Origin: Corbicula japonica
Lineage: Eukaryota; Mollusca; Bivalvia; Venerida; Cyrenidae
Direction of reading: 5' to 3'
Assembly: GCA_038501625.1 (NCBI GenBank)
Contig: JAZAYU010000221.1
Coordinates: 434,001 to 498,000 of the forward strand
DNA: 64,000 nt
The notes under the pieces are model-generated. The model was not told the DNA's origin and searched no databases. It worked only from the letters and a program-made list of their open reading frames with translations. Shown here one piece after another: positions 1 through 13,000 of the stretch (the first letter of the stretch is position 1; every line of letters starts with the position of its first letter). A program made the translations under genes and the position numbers.

Positions 1-134
1 ATTTCAGATAGAATGGCATAATTAAAGTAAATGAAATGTCTTACAGATATATGTGCGGATATTCAACAAAACAAAAGTGAGTTTAAGTATCTCTTTTGAA
101 TGCAGTTTTGTTATGATCCATGTGAGAATGTTTT

Positions 135-360
135 CATAGATACACCTTTATTGCGTGGGCGAACAGTTTAGATCCAGATCAGCCGGCACATCCGTGCATT
201 CTGATCCGGATCTGCACTGTTCGCTTTTTTATTTGTTAGGTTATTTCTGACCAAATTGCGACAAGTACAGATCTGATCAGACGGCACGGATATGCCGGCT
301 GATCTAGATCTACACTGGCCGCACATGCGTAAAAATTCCTTTATATGGAGGAAAGGGTTA
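135..360. repeat. Family A double-hairpin repeat, copy 1
   Basis: Near full length. Two successive hairpins (GAACAGTTTAGATCC...GGATCTGCACTGTTCGC, then an ACAGATC...GATCTACACTGG one) separated by 'ttaggttatttctgaccaaa', with 'acacctttattgc' on the left and 'tatatggaggaaagggtta' on the right. Confidence 0.8.
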
Positions 361-2617
361 ATTTGGTTTGTTTTTTTTTAAACAGTCATTACAGATGTTC
401 TATTATACTTGACTTCCACCCAAATCAACCATAGTGTAAATACTCGTATATATTAAAATGTTGATGCTGACCATGCTATTGACTGAAAACCGTATGTCGA
501 TCATTTGATCATGTTGATGGGTTTTATTTCAACATTTAACTGAAATTTAAGAAGCTTGTTAAACACCTATCTGACAAATTTTTATAAATTGTAACCTGCT
601 TTTATTACGTTTTTCTTGTAATCAATAAAATGTAAGCACGTAACAAATGGAATTGACTATTGATATAGTGCGTTTTGTATTATTGTATATTCCGAGCTAT
701 CAAATTGCATGAGCCAGTTTTTGCCATATAGAATCTACTAAAGTACGATGGCGGTGCAACAAAACTCCAAATACTTCATATTTTGAAATCTTAACCTACA
801 GTATGTTGTTAGTTTTAATGTAGTCTACAGATGAACAGAAGGGCGGGCGGGCGGGCGGGCGAACAGGTATTAAAAAGGCAAAGGTACTTATATCGTTTAA
901 CACATGACTGTAAATTATATATCTTGATATAGAATTTGAATAAAACCTAGACCACTGAAATATCACAAAAAGTGGTGAGAAACAGTTTGCTTTTGAGATA
1001 AATTAGTATTAACGCTTGATTAATCTAGTTGAAAAGCAAAAATAAAACGCAACATCCGTCGACATCTTATTGTGTCGGTTTAAAGCAGTTAAACTTAAAA
1101 ACATATCTTCAAAAACCTAAAAGTAAAGATTGTTTACCTGTTGAAATTTAAACCAAATTAAACATTTAACCAGAAAAAAATACGGGGACAAACCTTTTGC
1201 ATTTGAAAACTTGTTCAAACCGTCTCTGTAGAGTGATATTTTATGGAATATAACCTATTAGAGGATGGTATTTTATTTTCTTTGATAAGATATTCTCCAG
1301 TTTCATTTCAATACGAAATGAAAAACAATTTCGAACATAATTATTTCTCTTACATGAATTTTAGACAAATGTGTACATGTGATACTTTTTTTCGGCGTTA
1401 GCTGTCTAAGCTCACTTTTGACCTAATTTATTAACCAATGAAGTGTTGTAAATAACACTCGTATTATATTATTATGCAGAGGGAAAATTAAATAAACTAT
1501 TTCGATTGGTAGCTATTTCCACCGGAGAGGCATCTAGCAGGGTGAAGAGGTATCTAGTGGGATTTTTAAACAATTAGTTAGTACACTGTTTGAAACGATT
1601 ATTGCTGTGACGTTTAGATCTTTTCTATTCCCTTGTGTTGAAAGATGTTGAAATGAGGCACACTACAGTATTCGTCATTGGCTAGGATTTTTTGTCAACA
1701 ACAATACAGTCACTCTTTTATATCAACCTATACAAAATGAAAGTGAAAGTAAGTGGAAATGGCTTAAAGAAAACGATGTTATACTTTCACTGTAAAGCTG
1801 AAAATTTAAGTAATTAAATCTGCGAGCTTGAATTATTGTAATATTTGTGAGTAATTAGTTATTCGAAATTTATCCCAGCTCTTTCAGTAATATTGAAATG
1901 TTTACCCGTCTCTTAAATCGGTCAGCTGTATATAATATGCTACGCGATATAAACAATGAGTTCGCTATGTAAGTCTTGAAGTCTTCACTAAATATATTAT
2001 TCTTTCAGCAATTGATATATCATCTGATAAATTATGTTTTAAGAATAAACACAACCAATGCCTTTTACAATACGTTTCTTATATAAAACTCATTCTTTAT
2101 CGCGACTGAGGATTTTACAATGTGCTTACTTGCCTTAAATCTGGCAACTACGTGTAATATGTTACGCGAAAAAACTGCGAGTCCGCTATTAAGTCATTGT
2201 GAAGGATTCAAAATGAACTTATTTAATTTACACGCAAATCAAGATGAAGTGAATAATACCAGCTACAAACTGCAACATTTCATATACAATCTACGCCGTT
2301 TATCTTTTTTAAAGATATTTCTTGTTCTTGTATGTACAAGAAATAAACGCGTACGCCCGAAGAGAATCCTCATAAATAAATGTACAAAGCATAAGCCCTA
2401 ACGTACGGAAAAAAACTCATACCATAAGAAATAAAAGCCGTACATTTCAAGAAATAAACGCATACAGACGTTAAAATAGTCTCGAGTGAACGGAAACAAA
2501 CGCGTACGTACGAGAGTTGACTAGTATCGTTTTTACAAGAAATGATTTCGTAATAGAAATTAATTATCGTTTTCACAGACAATAAACGTAAAAGTACTTG
2601 AAATACTTGAAACGCTG
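361..2617. other. Intergenic, no gene recognised
   Basis: AT-rich sequence without convincing exons. It holds a short (GGGC)n tract at 840-861. The 93-codon frame at 2120-2401 has no recognisable motif. Confidence 0.5.
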
Positions 2618-2677
2618 TTGAACACGGGGAACATGTTCAATTCGTTAATTTCGTTTTCTATTTTGTTTTTATTTCAG

Positions 2678-4362
2678 ATGTATTTGTTTGTTGATCGCTA
2701 TGATTCTCACCCTGATGGTGTACAAGTTAAGCCATGTCCCATATGGTATGTTAATGAATTCTATTTATTGTTTCTTTTAAATACCCTCGCTTGCATTCTA
2801 CAAGTGCTGATTCTGCCTTAGTGTGGTGGAGGAAGACTACGGACACCATGGGTAGAACAATCAACTTTCTGTAGGACATCTGAGTCGCTTCCTCACATGA
2901 GTGATTACTCGACCGAGAACGATATTATTTACCCAAAATATTTTTTGGACGATGATAGTATAGTTATTGCTTTGTTTAATAAAGTAACAACTTGCTACTT
3001 GATACGCAACTTAGATAATAGAATATTTTAGAAAAGAAACAAACTGATTAAAACTCAACGTTCTCAACGTAACAACGTTATTTTCAAAAACAATTTCATA
3101 TTTCTGAACATATACGGTCAGAAAACATGTTAATGCTTACACTTTTGAAACACCACATAAAGCCAACATCAATAACTCTTCTAAGTTCGCACTTAGTGTT
3201 CTGAGTGCATTTCAAATATACACAACGAACAAGGAATATCATTTTGCGTTAATCATAAGAAATCAACTCGTGGCTTAAGTACAGTTTTTATTGTGTTTCC
3301 AAATGCAAACATTCAAATACTTATCGGCATTGATTTCTCAAAGATGTCTTTTATTATGTTACAGACCTAGCGACGGCCCATCTGTTAATCGTCGTCGATA
3401 CGGACATGCAGCTTCCACCATTTCAACCTGACGTCATCAGTGACTTCCCTGTAACTAAGGGAGATAATCCTATACCTTTCATTATACATCAATTAAATAA
3501 AGATTATAACGTACCAAATGGTTTGATAAAATACGTCAAATCTGTTGTTGAACAAAATCCCAAGTGGAAATATTACTTCTGGACAGACGAAGGAGGAAGA
3601 AAGCTAATTGCCGAAAAACTACCCCAGCTGTTGCCAAAATGGGACAGCATAAGCAAGGGAATTCTCAAGGCAGATATACTGAGATACGTTGCATTGTATG
3701 AATTTGGAGGTGCCTATCTAGATTTGGATGTTGAAGTGCTCCGAAGTTTAGACAGGCTAACGATGAATTATCCCTGTATTATTCCACCGGAACCGTTTGA
3801 GCACAATGCATTGCTCTATGGTACCGACATTTTTCTGAACAATGCTATATTGTTCTGCAGACCAAAACATCCGTTTTTCAAAATGGTGCTTGAAACGTTG
3901 ATAGGTACTGCTGACTTCCCACATCAGCCCCTTGATGCTACTGGCCCAGCAATGCTTACTCGTGTTTATAAAGAGTACACTAAAAATATGACAGCATTAT
4001 CAATTGAAAGCGGTCAAGACAGTTCCCCTTATGCCATTAAAAGTTATTTCCCCTTAAAGCATCCAGACGCGATTTTCATACCAAATACACAATATTTTAC
4101 TGAAAATATAGATGCAAAGTCACTGGTTGTAAGGTTTATGAAAACTTGCAGTAATTTTAGTAAAGAAACAGTTCTGGTACAACGTGCTTGTTCAGAGCTT
4201 AGACACAAAGGTTTTGTTAGAAAACCGAACAAATACGCTTTTACCATACATCAGTATTATCATAGTTGGTTTGGTTTTAAAAGTTTACTGTTAAAATATT
4301 TCTCATGGACTTCTATTACTACCGATATAAGAGAAATAGTTGAAAAATGTATTATTTATTAA
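2678..4362 (+). CDS. GT32-like glycosyltransferase with DXD motif (5' end incomplete)
   Basis: Two exons are visible: 2678-2745 and 3365-4362 (TAA stop). The large exon carries the hallmarks of the DXD sugar-binding glycosyltransferases (Pfam Gly_transf_sug, GT32/OCH1-like): an IPFIIHQ segment, a YYFWTD segment, then KADILRY...LYEFGGAYLDLDVE. The DLD triad is at residues 106-108 counted from the Met at 3406. In this family the DXD binds the divalent metal and nucleotide sugar, and the enzymes are type II membrane proteins of the Golgi. The reading frame stays open upstream of that Met to an acceptor at 3364. In the matching phase the 68-nt exon ending at donor 2745|GTATG encodes a hydrophobic run (ICLLIAMILTLMVY) followed by Lys, which is a good signal anchor. 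A start exon ending in phase 2 should lie upstream of 2678 but was not identified; Met codons at 2700 or 3406 are fallback starts. Substrate is unknown. Confidence 0.8.
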
Positions 4363-4401
4363 ACTTATATTTTTATATGGTGTGTCTATTCATTGGTTCT
4401 C

Positions 4402-4407
4402 AATAAA
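4402..4407 (+). promoter_or_regulatory. Polyadenylation signal of the glycosyltransferase gene
   Basis: AATAAA lies 40 bases after the stop codon, which would give a very short 3' UTR. Confidence 0.55.
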
Positions 4408-7022
4408 CTGATCAGGTAACCAGATTTAGAGACGAAATATGGTAATAGTAATTAACAGTTGTGGCGACAGGTTAGTTGTTAAGCACATTTCGGAGTTCGG
4501 ACACCAACTTTAGCGACAGAATATAGAAAATCTGATCATTTAATGGAAATCTTATTTCAATTCCTATGTCTAATCTTAAACATAAGACTTTCAATAATAA
4601 TTGTCAGATAAATTATCTAACATCGTGCCATTAAGTTAGGCCTATAGGAATTGAATCCTCTTAATGATATTGAAATTTTAATAACATCCACCAGACATTT
4701 TCTTTGTTTATTTCGATCGGAGAAATATTCGCTATTCAACAGACAACCCATGACAATGAAGAGCTTATTCATTTAAATTATTATTTAAAATGCTTTCAAC
4801 GATCGTAGATACAAATCGATATTTTCTTGCATTTTTCCCTTTTTGGTGGCGATGAAAAGACGCTTTGTAGCAGGAGTATAAAACCAATCTAATTTTTTAC
4901 ATGTAAAGCGGGAGAGTTTGTCGGTGAGTGCGTCCGTCCGTCAGAGATTCTGTTGTCATAACTTCTCCGAATGATAAGCCGATAACAGTTTTAAAAATTG
5001 AACTAATTTTTGGTACATTTGGGTAGCATTACCAAAGAGCGTGTCCAACCCTTGCCATAAACACCTCGCGGGCATTTACGATTTGGAAAAAAAAATAAAG
5101 AAATAATGGCAAACAAAATACTATGAAATATGTGAAATATGCCAATCAGAAATGACCACATCCAGAACACACAGCCTCCACACACAGCCATAAAGTAGAG
5201 AGAAAAAAGAGAGAGCATGTGTATATAAAATGATCAATTAAAAAAAACACGAACGATTAACGAAAATGATAACCGTTCAGGTAGCCGCCATAGAACAATC
5301 AAATGCAAAATCATTTTGCCACTCTAAGTTTAAACCATGTTAGAATTATGGTGCACCAGCTTCACATCTGCCCCTACAGGTCCTTAAATGAACAAACGCG
5401 TGTTGTCAAGATGAAATGACCTCAATCAGCTTGACAATGTTGCATGAACAATGGTATTTATATACCCGTCAAAGACAAATAGAAGATATGTACTTAATGA
5501 TCTTGCCGAGACTAGAGCACCTGTAATTAAATCGGCGAAATCACGACGGCAAAAATAAAATGAAACTGATACAGGTTCTGTGTTCTATTTTAAGAGTTCG
5601 CAATAAACCTTCAGAAACTCCTATACCCCTGCCACCGTAATGCAAACAAAGATGTAAGTAAAGCAAAGGTCGATTAATCACCGAACATGCAGAGCGCTAA
5701 CGAATATCAAGTTGGTGGCCTTTCTTTTTTAATTTAGGAAGGTATTTAATAAATTAAGTGGAGAAATGTTGATTCCTTTTTATTTTCTTTATGATCAAAT
5801 CTCGATACAACACTGGTTGTGGAATACATTGTTACACTAGTGACTTTAAACTGCAGTTATATTGTTTAAACTAAATCGGGGGAACAGCGATAAAAGAAAT
5901 TTCTTATTTGATGAAATATCCCTGTGTTACCGAAACCCATGTTTCTGGTGTTTTCTGTTATTTTTCAAAATGATTATCCTCAAGTATGTGTTGCTTACTT
6001 ACCCCTTTCATTTACAATGCTATTAGACTCTTATGTTATATTTGTTTGTGTGCTTTTGCATTTGAGTTAATGGGTGGGTTGAACTAATTTCACAATATAA
6101 TTTGTATTTGTTTGTTCACTTGAGAACTTGTTGAGGTTGGCACACCTCAAGATCTCTCTTTTTTTCTTTACGAGACCATTTCAACACTGTGAACCAAGAA
6201 CGATTCGGTCAACAGATAAGAATTTAATCGGGTGTGGATATGGTTTCTTTCAATTGATGTTGTAACAAACTATTTTTGCCATTTCCAGTTTGAATCTGAA
6301 GATGATTATTGTCAAAATAGGATCATACGTCTGGAATTGATCTTTACACACTGCGTGTTAAACCTATATACAGTGTGCTATAATATCTGATTTTTCTTAA
6401 CCACGTTATTTTTAGTAAAAAAATAAATATGTAAGATAATATCTTAACGACCGTTTAAAATTCGCAAGTTAGCCAATTCTATTTTCCTTACGCGTAAGAG
6501 TACCATTCACACAGTGGTCTCCCTTTTCACAGCAAAGCTTATACACCAAATAAATGTCCAGCAAATGATAACTTTATTTTACCAAATAATAAAACAAAAG
6601 ATGAATATCCTGGTGGTTTTTAACCTACAACACTATAATGTAATTGGAACAGGTAGTTAAATCGATTCCATTTGTATTAAAGCAATTAAATTTCATGCGA
6701 GTTTGTTAAACAAATACTGTAATCAGTCAAATATAATGATCAATACTTTTGTAAACGGTTGAATTCATTCAAGTAGCCCAATCGATAAGCATTATGCATG
6801 ATAATAGATATGACCAGGAAGCATATTATACATATTAGGAATAAATTGACTGATTTCTCTCAAAATTCACATTTCAACCTTTTTTTTTTTGATAATGGGG
6901 ATGTATTATTGTTTCTAATAGCAACTGCAAGACTGTGTTTGTGTTTTACTGTTCAAGGAATACGTCGATCTTTTTTTAAAACCAATGGATTAAAATTCGT
7001 ATAATTATAAATAACTAAACAG
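4408..7022. other. Intergenic, no gene recognised
   Basis: AT-rich spacer between the glycosyltransferase and RING genes. At 4925-4950 a CGTCCGTCCGTC tract followed by 'cataacttctccgaatg'-type sequence looks like an eroded fragment of the tandem-repeat elements seen elsewhere. The promoter and 5' UTR of the RING gene probably lie in the last part. Confidence 0.45.
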
Positions 7023-7027
7023 GCAAC

Positions 7028-10000
7028 ATGGAACAGGAACTAGAATGTCCGATATGCTTTGAGCAATTTCAGACGCCAAAAGTTCTTCCGTGTCAACATA
7101 CGTTTTGTGAACGGTGTCTCGCGCAAATAATTGAAGGGTACGTTTTTATATAATCTATGCTATTGCAGCTTCATCATTTTTTCACTAACTAGTATGATAG
7201 ATTAAAAATGATAATATGGCGTAAGTTTAGATCACATCGTAAGAGAGAACGAAGAGATTTTGTCTCTACATGTTCAGTGTTTACATGTTTACTGCCGTCT
7301 GAAATTTTGCCTACCCTAAAGTAGTTTTCAAAATTGTTACACATGTGACTGAAATGTTTGGGTTTTATTTTGTAAATTTTGTTCAAAACCGATTTACTAG
7401 GGATGTTTGATTCACTATTATAATTTGCTAACTTTTCGGCTAGCTTTTCTATTTGCACTGAATTCGGTTAAATACTTGGCCTAATATGTTGTATCAGCCT
7501 TTAAGTGAAAACGTCAACCGTTTTTGGTAAAATGTAATACTGATAACCTTCTGACGCGCTGCCAGATCCCTCTTTGCCATTCAATTACCCCACAGAACGA
7601 GTATTATGTTTACATGATAATGCATTCAAAACAAAATTTGAATATGCCGTTTTTATTTTGAATGATTGCTAGCGGAACAGTTAGATGTCCAGAATGCCGA
7701 GAGGTTCACCAGGTACCATTTGGCGGGTTCCGAAACAACGTTACTATACAAAGGCTCCTGAACAACGTTCAGAATCAACAAGCGGGAAGAAATCAAGGAA
7801 CACACAACAACGGTATTAAAAATTGATTTTGTCTTTATAATGCCGTCACAAGTTGACCACCACTTGGAAATTATAGTTCATCGTGAAATGTAATTGTTTA
7901 AAACAATGCGAACAAATATCTAAATACATAAAATTTTTGAAATGTAATAACCCATCAATTGACTTATGGGGGATTTAAATATTGACCAATACGTACGGAA
8001 ATACAATACAGAAAAGACGAATGGCACGCATAACATAAATAAGTAACATTATTATATGTATTCAAATGCTGACTCGGCATCTTTTTGATTCAGGATTGTA
8101 ATGTCAAAACAACAAACATTGCATGTTTCCATCCAGAATTATATTTTCCGAACGGCAGTCCGCTAGGCGCCGGTCTAAAATGTCTATGGTCACGCTGCAC
8201 CTTCATCCTCGTTTATTATATCCATATACAAATCTATAAAAAAAAACGTATGTATTATAGAGTCAGTCTCTTTAATTATCCCCCGCCGATGAAATCGGGA
8301 GGGGGATATTGTTTTGGCGTTGTCCGTCCGTCACGGTGTCACGGTGTCACGTCGTCACGGTGTCACGGCGTCACGGTGTCCGTCCGAATTTCGTTTCCGG
8401 GCTATTTCTCTGCAACCACTGGATGGATTTCAACGAAACTCTCTGGGAAGTATCAGTACCAAGAGGAGATGTGCATATCGTCGTCTTGTTCCGGTCAGAC
8501 CATTTAACACAGAGTTATGGCCCTTTGATAACCTATGCATTATGTATATAGGGCAGTATTCGTTTCCGCGCTATTTCTCTGCAACTACTGAATGGATTTC
8601 AATGAAACTTGCTGAAAACCATCTATACCAAGAGGAGATGCGCATTTCGTCGTCTTGTTTCGGTCAGACCATTAAACACAGAGTTATTGTCCTTTAATAA
8701 CCAATGCATTATGTATATAGGGCAGTATTCGTTTCCGCGCTATTTCTCTGCAACTACTGAATGGATTTCAATGAAACTTGCTGAAAACCATCTATACCAA
8801 GAGGAGATGTGCATATCGTCGTCTTGTTCCGGTCAGACCATTTAACACAGAGTTATGGCCCTTTGATAACCTATGCATTATGTATATAGGGCAGTATTCG
8901 TTTCCGCGCTATTTCTCTGCAACTACTGAATGGATTTCAATGAAACTTGCTGAAAACCATCTATACCAAGAGGAGATGCGCATTTCGTCGTCTTGTTTCG
9001 GTCAGACCATTAAACACAGAGTTATTGCCCTTTGATAACCTATGCATTATGCATATAGAGCAGTATTTGTTTCCCCGCTATTTTTCTGTAACTAGCGGAT
9101 GGGTTTCAATGAATCTTTCTGAGAACCATCAATACCAAGAGGAGATGCGCATGTCGTTGTCTTGTTTCAGTCGGACCATTTAACACAGAGTTATTGCCCT
9201 TTGATAACTTATGCATTTTGCATATAGAGCAGTATTCGTTTCCGCGCTATTTCTCTGCAACTACTGAATGGATTTCAATGAAACTTGCTGAAAACCATCT
9301 ATACAAAGAGGAGATGCGCATATCTTTGTCTTGTTTCGGTCAGACCATTTAACACAGAGTTATTGCCCTTTGATAACTTACGCATTATGCATATAGAGCA
9401 GTATTTGTTCCATGCTATTTCTCTGTAACTAGCGGATGGGTTTCAATGAAACTTGCTGAAAACCATCTATACCAAGAATAGATGCGCATATTGTTGTCTT
9501 GTTTCAGTCAGATCATTTAACACAGAGTTATTGCCCTTTGATTACTTATGCATTATGCATATAGAGCAGTAATCGTTTCCGCGCTATTTCTCTGTAACTA
9601 GCGGATGGGTTTCAATGAATCTTTCTGAGAACCATCAATACCAAGAGGAGATGCGCATGTCGTTGTCTTGTTTCAGTCAGACCATTTAACACAGAGTTAT
9701 TGCCCTTTGATAACTTATGCATTATACATAGAGCAGTATTCGTTTCCGCGCTATTTCTCTGCAACTACTGAATGGATTTTAATGAATCTTTCTGAGAACC
9801 ATTAATACCAAGAGGAGATGCGCATATTGTCGTTAGTTCCAGTCAGACTGTTGAACACAGAGTTATGGCCCTTTGATAACTTATGCATTATGCATATATA
9901 GCAGTATTCATTTCCACGCTATTGCTCTGCAACTACTGAATGGATTTCAATGAAACTTTCTGGAAAACATCAATACCAAGAAGAGATGCGCATGTGGTTG

Positions 10001-13000
10001 TCTTGTTCCAGTCAGACTGTTTAACACAGAGTTATTGCCCTTTGATAACTTATGCATTATGCATAAAGAGCAGTATTTATTTCCGCGCTATTTCTCTGCA
10101 ATTTTTTGATGGATTGCAATGAAACTTACTTAAAACCATCTTTACCAAGAGGAAATGCGCATATCATCCTGTTGTTCCTGTCAGACTATTTAACACAGAG
10201 TTATGGCCCTTTGATAACTTATGCATTATGCATATTATAGAACAGTATTCTTTTCCTCTATTTCTCTGCAACTACTGGATGGTTTTTAATTAATCTTTCT
10301 GAGAACCATCAATACCAAGAAGAGATGTGTATATTGTTGTCTTGTTCCAGTCAGACTGTTTAACACAGAGTTATTGCCCTTTGATGACTTATGCATGATA
10401 GAGCAGTATTTGTTTCCGATCTATTTCTTTGCAACTTCTCGATGGATTGAAATGAAAGTTTTTGGGAAACATCAATACTGAGATGAGATGCCCATTTCGT
10501 CATCTTGTTCCGGTCAGACTGCTTAACACAGAGTTATTGCCCTTTGATAACTTATACCTTATGCAAATAGAGCATAATATGTTTCCACATTATTTCTCTG
10601 CAACTACTAGATGGATTTTAATGAAACTTTCTGGGAACCATCAATACCAAGAGGAGACGCACATATTGTCATCTTGTTTCAGTCAGACTGTTTAACACAG
10701 AGTTATGGCCCTTTGATAAGTTATGCATTTTGCTTGTAGAGCAGTATTTGTTTCCTTACTATTTCTCAGCAGGAATCTATGGAAACCTTCAATACCAAGA
10801 CAAGATGCCCATATTGTTGTCTTGTTCTGGTCTGACCGTTTAACACAGAGTTATGGCCCTTTGAAAAGTTATGCACTATGCATATAGAGTGGTGTTCGTT
10901 TATATGCTACTTCTATGCAACTTCTGCATGGATTTCTTTTAAATACAGCACTATACTTTTACTACTGCATTCTTCATTTCAACAACTTGAAGACTTTTTG
11001 CCTCATTTTTATATTCTGGTGAGCTGCCCAACCCTTTTCACCATCTGAAGTTTTTTTCCCCTTTTTTGCCATCCATGATAAATATCTAAATAAAGCCCTA
11101 TGACTTCAGCTGTTGTGTTAGTAATAACCAGTACTCGGCGGGGGATATAAATTCAACGAATTTGCTTGTTATCTTGTAGGTGTTGTCGTTGTTTTCATGA
11201 AATGTGTAAGCGTTATCTCAGTTAATATAAAAAATAGAAATAACAACTCGCATGCTGTTAAGTAAATACCTGACTGATACGTATGGCTTTGTGGAGACAT
11301 TTTTTTCTATTTTCAGCATTTACCATTAACAAACACAACATATGCGTGAGTCTTCTAAAATAGTTGTATTCAGTCCATTTTGTTACCATATGTTAAAGCG
11401 TATATGTGTTCAGGTTAAATTTAGTGCACTACTGTTGGAGTTGTGCCTCTAACTTATTCTTCTCATATTCGCAGCGATAAATCCCAGTGTGGGTTTGGTA
11501 CCAACAGCGCCACCACAGGACTTTATTGATCCCATCCACCGTTTTCAACATATACAGCCGACACAAGAACCCCATATTCAGCCAGGACATTATGGAGGGT
11601 GGCAAGATGCACAGAGGAACTACGAGGCCCCTCGACATAACACTTTAACTGCCAATCAAAATACAACAGCTTATAATACCGACAACACATCCACTGCTTC
11701 CTTCAAAACACGTGCTGTTAATTGTATAGGTATGCTGTAGATCCACATATAATTCGCATCACTTATTTTACTTGATTCAAGTCTTAAACCCCTGTGCCCT
11801 TAAAAAAATAAATTGATACGTGCAGTCGGGAAGTGTGTTGTTGATTTGGCTTTTTGTTTTTAACCAAATCGTGGTTCATTATGAGAATTGGTTGCCATAT
11901 TCAATATGTTCACAATATACCGTTGTTGTTTGTTTTTCACTGAAAACGAGAAATACCGACTCGCATCTGAAAAAAAACAGTATGGAAAGCATATTTGGTC
12001 ACATTTTATTGTATCTCGGCACAAATTAATTTTAGATTGTTTACTTCAATTAGCAAAACTGTGGTTATCTCACTAAGCTAAGACAAGATGGTTTTAGATT
12101 TTATCGCCGAAACCAACATTTAATTAAAAAATAAAGGTGCAGTTTAAAATCCCTACAGCAACAAGATATTTTGTCCTGATTGGATTTATAAGAAAAATAC
12201 TTAAGAAAAAATGAAATGTTTATTTCTTCTCGTTATTCGTAAAAGTCATCTGTAAATTCAAAAAAGAAAAGTTACCAACTTGATATTTTACTGCTTTCTG
12301 CATATCTGGTGCTACTACAGCTGATCTTTGTACTTACCCCATTGTTTGCTCGGCGGTGGTAGGGATTAAATAGTTTATGAAGGTTTATGGGGAAATAATC
12401 TCAAAGAACATTAAAGCTCGATCTGCTTCGTTTATTCCTTTCGTCGCGCTCATGCTGAATTTACTCCAAGGGCTCTGGTCTCGGTATATCGTCAATTACC
12501 CACTGTTTTGCTGGGCAATGTTTTGAACACTTTGGTTAAATATGTTTGTGCTTTTTTCGTACAACATTGTCGAGTTGATGGTTGGTTGCAGCTGTTGGGG
12601 GACATTTCTTATACGTTTTACATGAATATTTTTAAAACAGTTATTTTGTACTGAATTCGTTTCTAATTTCGTAGATAAGCTTGAATTCAACATGTATTTT
12701 TCTAACTGCAGGTGTGGTGCGCAATGCTATACGAAAGGTTGTAGGCAGTTTTCTCAATAGCTATAAAGAAAGTAAGTCATCTTTTAGCTTTATTTGTATT
12801 TTTCAAAATACTGAAAATAAGATTTTTTTAAAAAGACGATAAATGGTGTGTATATAATATAAAAAGCATATATTTTATAAAGCAAAATTGTGCGCTGAAA
12901 CAACTACTTTTTATTAATTTGGGCTTTGCAGGTTTAATCTATTTTAACCATTGAATATATCTTTTCAGTTATGGTTACCACGGCTGTTTTCTTTCTCGTG

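Noticed and set aside
2618..2821. 67-codon open frame overlapping the glycosyltransferase region
   Set aside because: It reads through the acceptor at 2677 and donor at 2746 and uses the wrong phase; the same DNA in another phase gives the signal anchor that joins to the catalytic exon.
8085..10695. Chain of overlapping 60-140 codon frames with repeated [17 protein letters not shown] sequence
   Set aside because: They are translations of the 169-bp tandem unit, whose length is not a multiple of three; frames break and restart with each unit, so no protein is implied.
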